The notes under the pieces: generated by a model
The model's input: the letters and a program-made list of their open reading frames with translations, nothing else
Told to the model about the DNA's origin: nothing
Databases searched by the model: none
Assembly: GCA_007449985.2 (NCBI GenBank)
Contig: VIIQ02000643.1
Span: forward strand, 410,001 to 474,000
Source of the DNA: Desmodesmus armatus
Lineage: Eukaryota > Chlorophyta > Chlorophyceae > Sphaeropleales > Scenedesmaceae
Length of the DNA: 64,000 nt
Direction: 5' to 3'
Shown: positions 11,412 to 22,223 of the stretch, piece by piece
Numbering within the stretch: the stretch's first letter is position 1
How the letters are laid out: each line of letters starts with the position of its first letter
Made by a program: the position numbers and the translations under genes

Positions 11412-12715
11412 TCAATCACCTGAATCGAAAGTGGTACCCTGTCTGGACAACAAGCTCAACAAACTTTGAACCTGTTGTGGCCACCAAAACCTGTCCATGT
11501 CTACAATGATGTTGTTGCCATACATGACAGCCCTTGACCAGCCTCCTGCATCTCCCACCAAGGGGTGCTCTGTGTGCACAGGGTCACCACGGACTGCGTA
11601 CAATCCTTGAAGGCCCTGCGGTTGTGTGTGCTTGCTGAAGAGGCTGCCTGCAGGGACCATGCGCTCAGCCACCAGAAACAGCCTGACAATTTCTGGCAGG
11701 CCCCACGTCACGTGATGCTGATCAGTGACGGTTTTGGCACCCGCAACCCAGAGGTTGTGTTGCTGCATGTACGCCATCATGTTGAAGTCCACAGGCTTCT
11801 TGAACCACGAGTCATCATCCAACTGCCAGACGTACTTATAGCCGAGCATGTCCGCAAATGCAAATTGGAAGGTAAGCCACCAGTGGCCCATGCGGCGGTA
11901 GTCCGCCGAGAAAAGTCAGGATACCCGCCCCATCCCGCAATGTCATGAATGGCGCTGCTGCTGCTGCGTGGCGCCTCACGCCAGTGCTCATCCAGAGACA
12001 AGAACTTAACTGTGATGTTGAACTGGCGGTTCCAGCAAGGAGATTGCTTGTACTCCTGCTGTCCCTTGTTGTCTTGTGTGAAGACAAACACGTCGAGAGC
12101 GTTGGTGTCGCCGACCTTGCGGTTGAGGTCCGTGAGCATGCAGCACAACTCAGAGTGTCTGTTTGACAGCATCGGCACGAAGATCCTTTGGGCTCGTTGC
12201 TGATAAGTTGAGTTTAGCATTTGCTGTGCCTTTAACACCGACTTGAGCACAGTTGGGTGCCACCTGCTCTTGAAGTTGCCATACTCATGTTGCCATGCTG
12301 CATCAAAGCGGCCGCCTTGGTACAACAAGTGCCTCACTGAGCTTTGGGTTGGATCAGCGGTGGTTGTGGTGTCAGAAGTAGTATCAGGTGCTGTGGTGGT
12401 GTCAGGCTCTGTAGTGTCGGACCCTGTCCTGGGTTTGTCTCTCGGTGTGAAGGTTGGCACATGTTTGCTTTCTGTGCCAGCAGGGGTAGTGGGGTTAGGC
12501 TCCCCCGCACCACGTCCCGGGTCACCAGTGATGGGTGTGACGCCCGGCACAGGCATCAGGGTCATCAACATGGACATGCTGTCCATCGCCTTCACCATTA
12601 AGAGCTCGGCTGCCAGGGGGTTGGTGTTGGCAGTAGCGGTGACACCTGCCATGCCTGCCACGGCACTGACAAGGTCAAGGACAGCACCAGGCAACTGCTG
12701 CTGCACGCTGTCCAT
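11412..12715 (-). CDS. GT15-family (Kre2/Mnt1-type) mannosyltransferase-like protein, one frameshift
   Basis: About 434 residues if one base is restored. The family transfers mannose from GDP-mannose in alpha-1,2 linkage in the Golgi. The N-terminal 140 residues are low complexity (Met/Ala-rich, then Thr/Asp/Pro). The catalytic half contains RIFVPMLSNRH, DVFVFTQDN, WWLTFQFAFADMLGYKYVWQ followed by LDDDSWF, and YGNNIIVDMDRFWW. These correspond to the GT15 Y-K-Y-x-W-R-x-E-P-D block and the N-F-E-I-x-D-x-D block. The Glu proposed as nucleophile in Kre2 aligns with Ile here. The frame changes at the AAAA run 11,911-11,914; one extra base would give a continuous Y-P-D-F to Y-R-R-M-G-H-W-W join. 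The start at 12,715 is the first in-frame ATG. An upstream TTG frame opens at 12,763 directly after a stop, so an earlier exon is possible. Confidence 0.7.
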
Positions 12716-12959
12716 GCCTGTTGACCCTGTGCTGGTGATCAGGTAAGTGGCGGCATCCAGCAATCATTGAATGTCCTCATGCTTTGAACCGTCTTGGCTT
12801 TGCTCACAGTTCCTGCACAGGAGACACAACCCATGGTGAGCAACCTTGTTGGAGCGCGCGTTGGTGGAATTGAAAAGCTGCAGGAGAGGCATGTCGCAGC
12901 ATGCACTGCGCAGCATGCACTGTGACAATAAACACCCGTCGTAAGCTCTCGTAGGTTGT

Positions 12960-13310
12960 TTTGGAGGCGAAATGACGTCGTAAAGGTGGCGTTAGGCTTT
13001 GAGACAGTTGGGCTTAACCCGGGCTCTAGCCGGGCTTTTTTATGGTTACCAGTACAAGCTGATAACGTCCAAAAGTCTGTTCTCTGTGGCGATTACCGAA
13101 AACTTGACGCAGCGCTCCGCCGTTTAAGAGGGAGATCAGGTAGATGTTAACTACATTTGACACGAAGGGATTGGCTGATGATGCTGTGCAGAAGGCAGGG
13201 TGAAATCGACTTATGTGGTCAGCAGCGTACAGGGGGAACAAACAACAGCAAACAAGCTCGTCTATCGCCAAATAGGCCTGCCTATTTGGATTCCGAACAA
13301 GTACCTGAAC
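12960..13310. other. No supported gene
   Basis: Spacer between the GT15-like gene and the dispersed 0.9-kb repeat. A short GC-rich self-complementary stretch (AACCCGGGCTCTAGCCGGGC) is at 13,016-13,035. Nothing else was recognised. Confidence 0.4.
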
Positions 13311-14170
13311 AAATGGTATTATCGCGTGATTGTGTAGAGGCGTGGTAAAGCAAGTTTGGTGCAGACTGCACCGCACAGTGTGGTGTTGGACAGTAATTTT
13401 TCATCCGATGTCATAATGGCGTTTGTTGACATGTGAGGATAGTGTTGGGGTTTGGGTCAGCGGGGAATACATCAGCAAGACTTCATGGAGGGGGGGGGGG
13501 GTACTGGCGTTGCAGTATGCTGTTGTGAAATAGGAAATACATGCAGCAGACAGACATGCCAATGTGTGTTTTGGGGGGGGGGGTGCAGGCTTCTTGGGTC
13601 ACGGCAATGTTCTTCTCCGCCTCCGGATACAAAAGCACAGTGCCTGAGTCGACACCTGCAGCCCTTGCATCCCGCATCTGGGGACATATCGGATTCTTGT
13701 GACGAGCAAACAGTGTGTGCAACACAATCACCATGAAGACTACCATGGTATGAACCAGCCATCTGCAGTGGGCCCCCCTGTGGTTCATCCAGGCAGTTCA
13801 GCCAGGTGCTGCTGAGTGCACTGCGAGCTGAGTGGGCTGAGCTGATATGCTGTTCAAATGTACCTGTCAATAATTTATCTGCGAAGGAATCGGTGCCGGC
13901 TGTGCAAGGCTGTGAGGGGCTGAGTCAGTCAGTGCTGGGCTGTGATCTGGGCTGTGATCTGATGGCAGCAATAATGCTAGCAAGATGGCCATTACGCTTG
14001 CAGCATGACGCATTCGTGCATAAACAATTGGAGTTGTCTGTTGGCAAACTGCTGATACAGCCCCGGTGCCGACTGCAGACACCAACTGCAGTAGATCGCC
14101 AGTGACAGGTCTGTGGCTCTCAGGGGCCAACCGAGTGCCGAACTGCGGCTGATGCACTGTAGATACGAAC
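13310..14170 (+). repeat. Dispersed ~0.9-kb repeat, copy 1
   Basis: This block is repeated, diverged, at 60,575-60,760 plus 61,137-61,750 with the same order of landmarks: TGTGTAGAGGC, GGTGCAGACTGCACCGCACA, CAGCAGACAGACATGC, GGTCACGGCAATGT, ACACCTGCAGCCCTTG, ACCATGGTATGAACCA, TGAGTGGGCT, CAGTGACAGG. Partial copies occur at 48,225-48,370 (inverted), 56,095-56,170 and 57,545-57,600. No open frame is conserved, so it looks like a non-coding or long-dead element. Poly-G tracts at 13,489 and 13,570 are not shared exactly. Confidence 0.75.
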
Positions 14171-14419
14171 GAAAACGCTTCTGTGCGGGGCTAAATAACT
14201 GGATCGACAACAATAAGGCGGTGATGGAACGCATGAAAGGATCGTGAGGGTACATCGGAGCAGATGGCAAGTTTTGTAGCTGATCGGGGCCAAACGACTA
14301 CCAATCGGTAGCCCCGTACCCTTAGATTCTGATTATGTGGCTTGTTTGCGAGGGGGACGACTGGTCGAAAAGATAGAGCGAGAATGAGAGAACCACAGAG
14401 AGAATGACAGTGGAGCATG

Positions 14420-15205
14420 GGAAACGGCCTTGCCATATATGGCAGGCCAACGCAGACAGCCGGACCCTTAGTATGTCCCAGACTGTCAGATGCCGGTGGG
14501 AAGGTGTTGAAAAACTGTCAGTTGCAGTAACAATGCAATGGCTGACATCCTGGCCACACTAGAGTCATGGCCTTCTGTCTAACACAAATTCCCGTTTGGG
14601 AGGGGACGGCGCACATGCTGCATCTGCCCAGTTTGGAAAGTGCATTTCGTGCACAGAGGACTGCGCTGCGTATGAGCATGCGGTAAACTCAAAATTTTCA
14701 TGCACCATGCTGTATTTGTCACGCCAACTGGTTGCAGCGCGCCAGTGCGAAAGCTGCCGTTGCCAGCGGTGTTATGACATCACGCTGACTTAACTGCACA
14801 GCACCTCACGTCGACTGCCAACGTTGATCCGATTCAACCAGAAATCTGCCACCGTGCGTTATCTGCTGCTGTTGCCTACTGTGTGGCCTGAAGTGCCGTT
14901 ACGCGACCATGACCTTACAAATAAAATTCAGATCGCTAAAAATCAACTGGTAACCGTCCAGAGCCGCACCTGGTTGGCCCCAGAACCCCTTGGATGCGAA
15001 TTGCAACTTTAGCCACACTCGGCCAATTGGAGTCAAACTTGGACCAGGGGTCAACAAGACAATGTGTTACAACATGCTGCTGCGCGCTGGTCGTTCTCAG
15101 GCGTGTTCAGCTTATAATAACGCCTCAAAGTCAACCCAAAGATTGACCAAGGTCCAAGTGGGATGTGTATTGCGTTTCCCTGGCGACATCCCGCACCCGC
15201 CGCAA
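14420..15205. other. No supported gene
   Basis: Only short frames and no splice-consistent chain between the dispersed repeat and the MITE. Confidence 0.4.
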
Positions 15206-15476
15206 GGGGTCCACCGCAAACCTAAGAAGGGGGGAGGGGGACGCCAAGCCTAAACCGGATAGGGGGGAGGGTTCGATTGCGAAAACATCCTAAAACGGAA
15301 GGGGGGGGAGGGGTTCAGCGGCTCTTCAGCAAGGGAGACAGCACTCCCGATGACGAGCCTAAAAACCAACGGGTGGGAGGGTGTTTTGGACCGAAAAGCC
15401 TAAAACGGAGAGGGGGGGAGGGGTTTTGTAGAATCCGGCGTCCCCCTCCCCCCTTCTTAGGTTTGCGGTGGACCCC
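15206..15476 (+). mobile_element. MITE family A, copy 1 (Harbinger-like)
   Basis: 271 bp with terminal inverted repeats GGGGTCCACCGCAAACCTAA / TTAGGTTTGCGGTGGACCCC and a 3-bp target duplication CAA on both sides (15,203-15,205 and 15,477-15,479). The inside is made of four imperfect blocks of the pattern CCTAAAAC-GGA-G(6-8)-AGGGGTT, plus a unique CAGCGGCTCTTCAGCAAGGG segment. There is no coding capacity. 3-bp duplications with GGG-type termini fit PIF/Harbinger (Tourist-like) MITEs. Confidence 0.85.
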
Positions 15477-15577
15477 CAAGGCTCAATAAGATGCATAAAT
15501 ATAGTCGTCACAAGGAGTGAAAAGGCCTCAATCCCACTTATACTGCTGCTATAGGGCCCCTGGTTTCCACGAGCCAG

Positions 15578-15709
15578 GTTGACCAGTTAAAGAGGCTGTG
15601 GTCAATAGAGAGGGTGGTTGGGTCGGGAGGAAAGAGCGGAGTTGACCTGTTGAAGAGGCTGTGGTCAATAGAGAGGGTGGTTGGGTCGGAATGAAAGAGC
15701 GGAGTTGAC
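15578..15709. repeat. 62-63-bp tandem duplication
   Basis: Units beginning GTTGACC at 15,578 and 15,641, with a truncated third at 15,703. Shared core: AGAGGCTGTGGTCAATAGAG. Confidence 0.8.
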
Positions 15710-15733
15710 CTTTGAGGTAATTGGGGCTGTCGA

Positions 15734-15763
15734 GGTTTAGGGTTTAACCCTAAACCCTAAACC
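15734..15763. repeat. Interstitial telomeric-type repeat, head-to-head
   Basis: GGTTTAGGGTTTAACCC followed by TAAACCCTAAACC: TTTAGGG units on one strand meet CCCTAAA units in inverted order. TTTAGGG is the telomere unit of land plants and many green algae. A head-to-head join suggests a healed break or end fusion, or a chance palindrome. Confidence 0.75.
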
Positions 15764-15797
15764 TAATTTAAAACCCATAAACTTGAAGCTGCTCATC

Positions 15798-16125
15798 CCA
15801 TGGGGTGTGTGGAGGGGTGGAGTGGAGTGGAGGCGTGGAGTGGAGGTGTGCAGGGGTGGAGTTGAGGCGTGGAGTGCAGATTGCCATGGGGGGTGTGGAG
15901 GGGTGGAGTGGAGTGGAGGCGTGGAGGAGGTCCATGCGACTCCCTGGATCTGCACCCTCTTCAGGGAGGCTCCACCACTCCATTTTCAATTGGTTTGAGT
16001 GGAGCTCCACACACCCTCCACACCCAGCATGGACCCCTGGAGCTCCACACCCGCCCCAAATGCCTCCACTCCACACCCAGCATGGAACCCCGGAGCTTCA
16101 TACCCGCCCCAAACCCCTCCACTGC
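15798..16125. repeat. Purine-rich TGGAG minisatellite and complementary CTCCA-rich duplication
   Basis: 15,798-15,932 is a run of GTGGAG/GGTGGAGTGGAG units, including a repeated GGGTGTGGAGGGGTGGAGTG word. 16,007-16,125 holds two copies of a ~59-bp unit on the pyrimidine strand (CACACCCAGCATGGA...CACCCGCCCCAAA). Both frames around it are open only because of composition. Confidence 0.75.
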
Positions 16126-16177
16126 CTTCACTCCAAACCCTCCTCCAAGGAACTATGGAGCGTAGAGCTCCACGATA

Positions 16178-16558
16178 TTATGGAGCATTCCACAGGCACT
16201 GACCTGTTTGTGCCTTGCTGAGCAGGCCCTGTGCGCCAGTCCTGGCAGGTTTGTCAAGGAATAGCTGGCCAACCGTCCTTTGAAATGCAGCCAGGTGGCC
16301 TGCCTTCCACTGACGTTCAGCTTTAGCTGCATGTGCTGCCAATTGTGTGTTGCGCTGCTTGACGATCCGCCTGTCCACTACGCGGCTGAGGAAGCGGTAT
16401 CTGCGCTTGGCTTTGGCTGCTGCAGCTTCCGCACACGCCACCTGGTGCTGTCGGCTGCTGGTTCTGGTTTGGGGGCTGGGCCGCTGTTTGCTGTTGCAGC
16501 TGCTGCCATCCCTGCTCCTTCTGCTGCCAGGCAGCGTAGGCGTCATGCTTTGCAGCAT
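16178..16558 (-). pseudogene. Possible LINE linker-region fragment
   Basis: A 126-codon minus-strand frame contains a basic, helical stretch (KAKRRYRFLSRVVDRRI...AERQWKAGHLAAF). It resembles the Ala/Arg/Gln-rich linker between endonuclease and reverse transcriptase in LINEs, as in the element at 35,735-35,956. No catalytic motif is present, so this is a weak assignment. Confidence 0.3.
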
Positions 16559-16754
16559 ACCCGGGCGTTACTGAACCCAGCTTGCCCCCCCCCCTCTGTT
16601 TTCAATATGCCGTTTTACATATGTTATTAAGGATATTCATATAATCATTTGTGAAAGTTCGTATAATCATTTGTGAAAGCAGGTGCAAGTCAAGTTGAAC
16701 TCCAGCCTAGTGTCAACTGAGCTGCCCCCCCCCCCCTAGTATCTGTTGTAATAT

Positions 16755-16839
16755 GATCGCAGAGGCTGAAGCTGCCGTGTCTGTCAACGAAAGGAAGTAT
16801 TTAGTGATGCATATGCATGTGCAGCTGAAGCTAGACGAG
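16755..16839 (+). repeat. 85-bp dispersed repeat, copy 1
   Basis: Nearly identical, in reverse complement, to 44,133-44,217 (GCAGAGGCTGAAGCTGCCGT, TGATGCATATGCATGTGCAG). Weak similarity continues beyond the 85 bp on one side (TGTTGTARTAWGATCGCAG), so the true element is longer and diverged. Confidence 0.8.
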
Positions 16840-17040
16840 TATCCCCCTAGTATCTGTCACAATAATGTAGAATCATATCTTGGTTTTGGCCATGCATGCA
16901 ACTCCTTCAGTATGACAGTCAATGAGGGTTTTGATGTGCGGGATGTTTATGTCCTCAAATCCAGGCACATGGGCAGGGCGATCGGTAGGGGGTCTGCAAC
17001 ATCAGTGTGCAATCAAAAGCGACAGTGTATGTATTAGTTA

Positions 17041-17193
17041 TCCCTCTGATTTTGGGCCACGAGGGGGTGTATGGGACATACCCCCCTGAGGGGGGTGCGA
17101 ATATCCCCCCTCGGCTTGGCCTCGGGGGGATATTCGCACCCCCCGAGGGGGGGTATGGCCCATGCCCCCCCGAGTGACCCAAAATCAGAGGGG
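17041..17193. mobile_element. 153-bp fold-back element with TA flanks
   Basis: The two halves are near-perfect reverse complements: TCCCTCTGATTTTGGGCCAC at the left matches CCCAAAATCAGAGGGG at the right, and the G/C tracts and GTGCGAATATCCCCC cores pair. Only about 15 nt (near 17,111-17,124) form the loop. TA lies on both sides (17,039-17,040 and 17,194-17,195). This is a palindromic MITE able to form a hairpin of about 70 bp. It has no coding capacity. Confidence 0.85.
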
Positions 17194-17608
17194 TAAGTAG
17201 CTTATCCCATGGATTGAGGGCGCACGCTGTGGGCATGCATCTTGGGCACGCAACCGTGGGGTGGAGGCAGGCACCCCACATGGTTTGCAATGAATTCCTG
17301 GTGTCATTTGAAGCAGCTGCGAATCCAGAACATCCTGCATATCCCCACATACTCTGTCCGACCGGCTCAGGCAGCACGGCACAGCAGCAGGCAGCACCAA
17401 AGCACAAAGTGTGGCAGGCATCGGCTGTGCAGGAAAGGCAACAGATGGCACGGCCAATCACAGGAACACTTAGAAACCTCGTTAGTTTGCGATTAGGGGC
17501 TCCGCAGCACTTTCGAGGGTCCGGCCCGAAAACCCTGGTCAGGCCATATGTCGATTCCCAACCTTCACGTCACGTCAAGATGGCTGCGTACAGGACAGAG
17601 TTTTGGAG

Positions 17609-20600
17609 ATGAAGCCAAAGTACGAGTTTCTGCCTGATCTCAACTGGTGGGTCAGCTGGGACCCGGACGATCCTTTCACCTACAACTCTGTGAAGCTGTC
17701 CCCTACAGCAGTGGCCGAGCTCGAGTTAGAGGATATGGTTTCTACCAGGAGTGCAACAGACGTGGACGCATGCAGCGACGCAGAGCTGGTGAGTTTCGCG
17801 CTCTCATGATCTACTGCTCTGTCTTGCTGTTCCGACAGTCGTCCTGGCTTCAACTTGCTTGTACGGCGAGCAGCATGGCGTTCATCCTTCTTTCATGGTT
17901 CTCTGTTGGCACATATTGACGTCTGGTCGCGTCATGCCCGCAGGATGACATTGCAGACGTGCTCTCGATGTCTCAGCAGCAGGATGACAGCAACGAGCAG
18001 GTGGCCGCCCTGGCAGAAGCCGTGCAGGAAACGAGGACCCGCAGGCGTTCCTCTCGCCTGGCCAACAGCAGCAGCGGCCCACCAGTCCTCAGCATCACCA
18101 AAGCAGCACCAGCCCCTGTCCCCAGCAAAGCAGCACCAGCCCCTGAACCCAGCAAAAGCAGCAGGTGGTCAGAGGCCAAAGAGGTCAAGATTGTGGCCAA
18201 CGCCCGCCAACACGGCCAAGGCAGACAAGAAGGCCATGAAGGCGTTCAACGAGTTCCTCACCAGCTTTCATGGCATCACAGAACCAGACCCAATCAACAT
18301 GGAGCAGGGCCTGCTCAAGAAGATGGTTGCAGACTTCATCACCAGGGTAAGCAGGCACAGCACGCACACAGAGTTCTGCATGCAGCAAGCTCCATCCTGC
18401 AGGGCAGCATGGCCCCAGCACAGCGCGTGCACAGAGTTCTGCATGCAGCATGAGCAAGCTTCATCCTGCAGCGCAGCATGGCCCCAGCACAGCGCATGTA
18501 GAGAGTCCTGCATGCAGCATGTAGCAAGCTCCATCCTGCAGGGCAGCATGGCCCCAGCACAGCGCGCGCACAGAGTCCTGCATGCAGCATGTAGCAAGCT
18601 CCATCCTGCAGGGCAGCATGGCCCCAGCACAGCGTGCGCACAGAGTTCTGCATGCAGCATGAGCAAGCTTCATCCTGCAGGGCAGCATGGCCCCAGCACA
18701 GCGCATGCACAGAGTCACGCATGCAGCTTATGCATCCACCACTGCTTTCTGTATCACAAACTAATTGCTTTCTGTATCACGATCCCTGCTTTCTGTATCA
18801 TGATCCCTGCAGGCCAAGAGGCAGGATGGAGAGGATTACAAGCGCAGCTCCCTGCTTAACATGGTGCGCGGCATCCTGCGGCACATTAATGCCGAGTACA
18901 AGCTGTTAGAGATCAACGGGAAGCCAGCCCCAGCCCCTCTCAACCTCAACAAAGATGCCCTGCTCAGCACAGCTGCCGACTCAACCTGCAAGCAGCTGAC
19001 TGCCGCCGGCAAGGGCACAGTCAAGCAGCAGCCAGCCTTCACACCTGCCGAGTGGCTTCAGTTGGTGCAGGGCGTCAAGAAGCTGCCATCTTCCAGCCTC
19101 AAGCATACGGCCCGCAAGTACCTTTGGTTGGGCAACAACTGGGGTGGCCGTGAGTCTGAGTATGCCAAGATTCAGCGCAGGTGAGGCAGTGCTCTTGGGC
19201 AAATATGTGGCTTGCAGGGCAGGCTCAGGCAACATACGTTCGTGCTTTGCTTTCAAACCTACTGTGCCTAGCTCATGTACCCTGTTGACACTATATGAAG
19301 GTTGCTGGATGTCCAACCTGTGCCATGTGTTGTCTTTGTCATCCTGCAGTGACCTGGTCATCGGCACAGACAGCTGCGGCATCCCCTGCGTCAAGTTTAC
19401 AGTGCCCTTTGACATCAAACAGAACCAGGGTGGGCTGAGGCGCAGCAAGAAGGTCCAGCAGTTTGATCTGCACCCCACCATCAACCTCTACTGGGACCCT
19501 ACAGACACCTTCTTTGTTGGTGCATCCATCCTGGAGGCAGATGATGTGTACCGTAAGGCTGCATTTGACAACAGTCAGGACAAGGACAAGCAGGAGGGGC
19601 GCTTCTTCCTGCAGCTGAAGCACTGCAACGTCAAGGGCGGCAAGGTGTGGTCTCTTGCTTTATTGTGCATGACGGTGCACTTTTCGCTATCGATGCATTG
19701 CCCTTCCACTGCCGTCAAGGACTGCCTGTGTTGTGTTGGGCAGCTGCAGCAGCAGTTGAGTAGCAGTTGCAGTTGTAAAAGACGAATAGTTGTGGCATAT
19801 CATCCCATCATGTTTCATCTACACAAACTGCTGCTGGCCCTTGCAGGACAAGGACGCATTTGAGCCAAGTGTCTACCAGGATGCCTTCATCAACGCACCC
19901 CTGGGCGCCACCAGGATCAACTGGCTGCTACAGGGCCTCTGCCAGCTGGGTGGTGTGCCAAGCAGGTCCAACCACGCTGTGCGCCGCACCTTTATCCAGT
20001 CCTGCTACCGTTCCGGCATGCCGGAGTCGGCAATCATGCATTACTCGCGGCACACCAACCTTGATGGCCTGCGCACCTACTCAGGGTGAGCAATATGCGC
20101 TGTCAACATGCCTGTTTCACACATATTGCTTCTTGGCACAGCTTTGATACACCATACTATTTTCAGGTGGTGCGCACCTCAGCTTCGACATAGCATTCGT
20201 TGCTGGCTTGTATGTTACATTCACATACACAGTTGACATACAAATAAAACCCTGCAATGCTGGCCTGCAGGTTCGATGATGCCCAGTTCCTTGAGTTTGC
20301 AAAAGTGCGCCAGCAGCAGCAGCAGCCCCCAGCAGCCCCCAACGCCCCGCCTGGTGCTGAGCCCTACAAGGAACCCGAGCCAACGGCTGAGCCAAGTACA
20401 AGCCGGCACAACAGCTCGTCCGCCACAGGCACTGCAGCTGCCGCGCCCTCAACCACCTGGGAGGATGAGTTTGTTGACCTGGAAGACTGGGAGGTAGCAA
20501 GTCCCCCTGCCAAGAAGTCCTGCTCTGTGGCACCAGTGATGCAGCCACCACAGCCAGCGCTACAACCTGCCCCCAACCATGGCCAGCAGCACCCAGCTGT

Positions 20601-21179
20601 AATCCCAGGCAGCCACCAACATCCACCACCAGCAGTCCAGGGCAGCTCGGGCATCCCTGGCGGCATCAACATTGTGATTAACAATGTGCCCCCCCAGGCT
20701 ACGGCGCCCCCACAGGCTACGGCGCCCCCACAGGCTACGGCGCCCCTCCAGCCTATGGCGGGCCCCCAGGCTACGGTGCCCCCACAGGCTACGGCGGGCC
20801 CCCAGGCTACGGTGGGCCCCCAGGCTACGGCGCACCCCCAGGCTACGGCGCACCCCCAGGCTACGGCGCACCCCCAGGCTATGGCGGCCACCCAGGCTAT
20901 GGCACACCCCCCCCCCCCGGCTATGGCGGTCCCCCAGGCTACGGCTACCCTGCTGCTTCAAATGGCCCCTACCCTGGTGCCTTCCCGGGTCCCCACCCAC
21001 CAGCAGCGTACCCCCACGGTGGCGAGGCACCCGACTACACAGCAGCAACCTACCCACCTTGGCTAGGCACCTACCCTCATGAGGCTGGTTGCAACCAACA
21101 TGGTGGCCCACCCCCAGCAGGCCAGCGGCAGGGGCTGACCGTGAGGCGCAACGCTGTGATTGATGAGGATGATGATTAG
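17609..21179 (+). CDS. Crypton-like tyrosine recombinase with GYG-repeat C-terminal tail (spliced)
   Basis: Six exons: 17,609-17,788, 17,944-18,346, 18,813-19,180, 19,350-19,644, 19,847-20,085 and 20,271-21,179, with matching phases apart from two homopolymer indels. An acidic/Ser-rich N-terminus precedes a recombinase core-binding domain ([20 protein letters not shown]). The catalytic domain has the first Arg in NWGGRESEY and then [34 protein letters not shown]: the H-x-x-R, H and Tyr signature of Crypton/DUF3504 enzymes. After it come Gln/Pro/Ala-rich sequence, about a dozen Gly-Tyr-Gly-x-Pro-Pro repeats and an acidic end (NAVIDEDDD). Two single-base problems exist. One extra C near 18,206-18,208 separates the [11 protein letters not shown] and [14 protein letters not shown] frames. 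One C is missing from the C7 run at 20,689-20,695, before the GYG repeats. It is an autonomous Crypton or a domesticated derivative. Confidence 0.75.
18360..18727. repeat. ~70-bp minisatellite inside intron 2 of the recombinase gene
   Basis: Six units with 62-70 bp spacing share CAGAGTYCTGCATGCAGCA, CATCCTGCAGGGCAGCATGG and CCCCAGCACAGCG. A short CTTTCTGTATCA triplication follows at 18,740-18,805, just before the acceptor. Cys-rich minus-strand frames here are artefacts of the repeat. Confidence 0.9.
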
Positions 21180-22220
21180 GGGGTGCAGTGGTTTTGGCTC
21201 CATGCAGCAAGCTGTTCACATGTCATTGCAGTGTCTGGCGACCATGTTGGGCACCCTCACACTTGGGTGACGTTGTGCGGCCGCTGTCTGAATGATGTTG
21301 TGCCTGTTGCTGTTTTCCCCCAAGCTTGGGGCGTATCCTTGGCACCCATCAAGCTTGTTTGTTATGTCACATCAGTGTGCAGCAAGGTGTTTTGGGTTGG
21401 AGCCTTTTGTGTATGGGCTTTGCATGTGCCCCTCAACCTTGTCAGGAGGCTGCACACAGCAAGTCTTGTGCACAGTCAGTGTAGACTGTAGCCAGGGCGA
21501 CCTGCTGAGAGTGCTGCTTGCGTTTTACATGCCCTTGCACTTTCCAGGGAGAATATGCAATTTCCAGGGGTGAATATGAAATTTTCAGGGGTGAATATGA
21601 AACTGTCCAGAAAAAAAAATGAGACTTCTCAGGTAAAAATATGCAATATATTCTGGGTGAAAATCATGCCAATATGAACAATCCATGGGATAAGAAGTCA
21701 CATGCTGATAAAAACTCAAGCATCATTTTGCACATTGAGGGTGTTGATGTGTAAATTGATATCGGCCAACCACAAGCACCTGGAGGGAGGAAGGCGGTGC
21801 CTGAAAGTCTGTCTCAAAGCCCAAACAAGCAACCAAAGTTCATAGTATGTGTTGTTTGCATGTTACATGGGCTATTGCTTCTTCTGGAAGCTCTCTCCGT
21901 TGTGTTGTGTCACAAGGCAACAGCGACAGCACTGGCATGTTCAACTGCTTGAGGTGTTGGTGAAACACTCCAATGGCATAAGGCACACAGTAGGGCAACA
22001 CCAGCTGTGTTGGGCTAGTGCTTTCAGCTGCAGCGCCCTGTTTTATAACCTGGTCAAGTTGACCAAGCCAACAACCCATCCATTGCCTGGGCTATTGCTT
22101 GAAAAGGCACCCACAAGCTCGCAACCTGCCAACGTGTGCTGCTGTGTGATCAGACCCAATATTCTGTATAGGATTTGATTGCCAGCGGGTACCAACAGAT
22201 ACACATGTTTCCAGCTGCTT
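21180..22220. other. Intergenic, one short tandem motif
   Basis: At 21,540-21,602 the word TTTCCAGGGGTGAATATGAAA or close variants occur three times in tandem. A TGTAA word (the usual green-algal poly(A) signal) lies at 21,751. No gene is supported. Confidence 0.5.
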
Positions 22221-22223
22221 AGG

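Noticed and set aside
12334..12746. Val/Gly-rich plus-strand frame of 167 codons
   Set aside because: It is antisense to the Thr/Asp/Pro-rich N-terminal region of the GT15-like protein and is explained by its composition.
18185..18722. Cys-rich minus-strand frames with repeated peptides
   Set aside because: They follow the ~70-bp intronic minisatellite exactly and have no independent support.
20689..20695. Programmed frameshift at the C7 run before the GYG repeats
   Set aside because: No slippery heptamer plus pseudoknot arrangement is evident, and other genes show the same kind of homopolymer indel, so mutation or assembly error is simpler.
20560..21219. Arg/His-rich minus-strand frame of 219 codons
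   Set aside because: It is the reverse shadow of the GYG-repeat tail of the recombinase; its regularity comes from the repeat.
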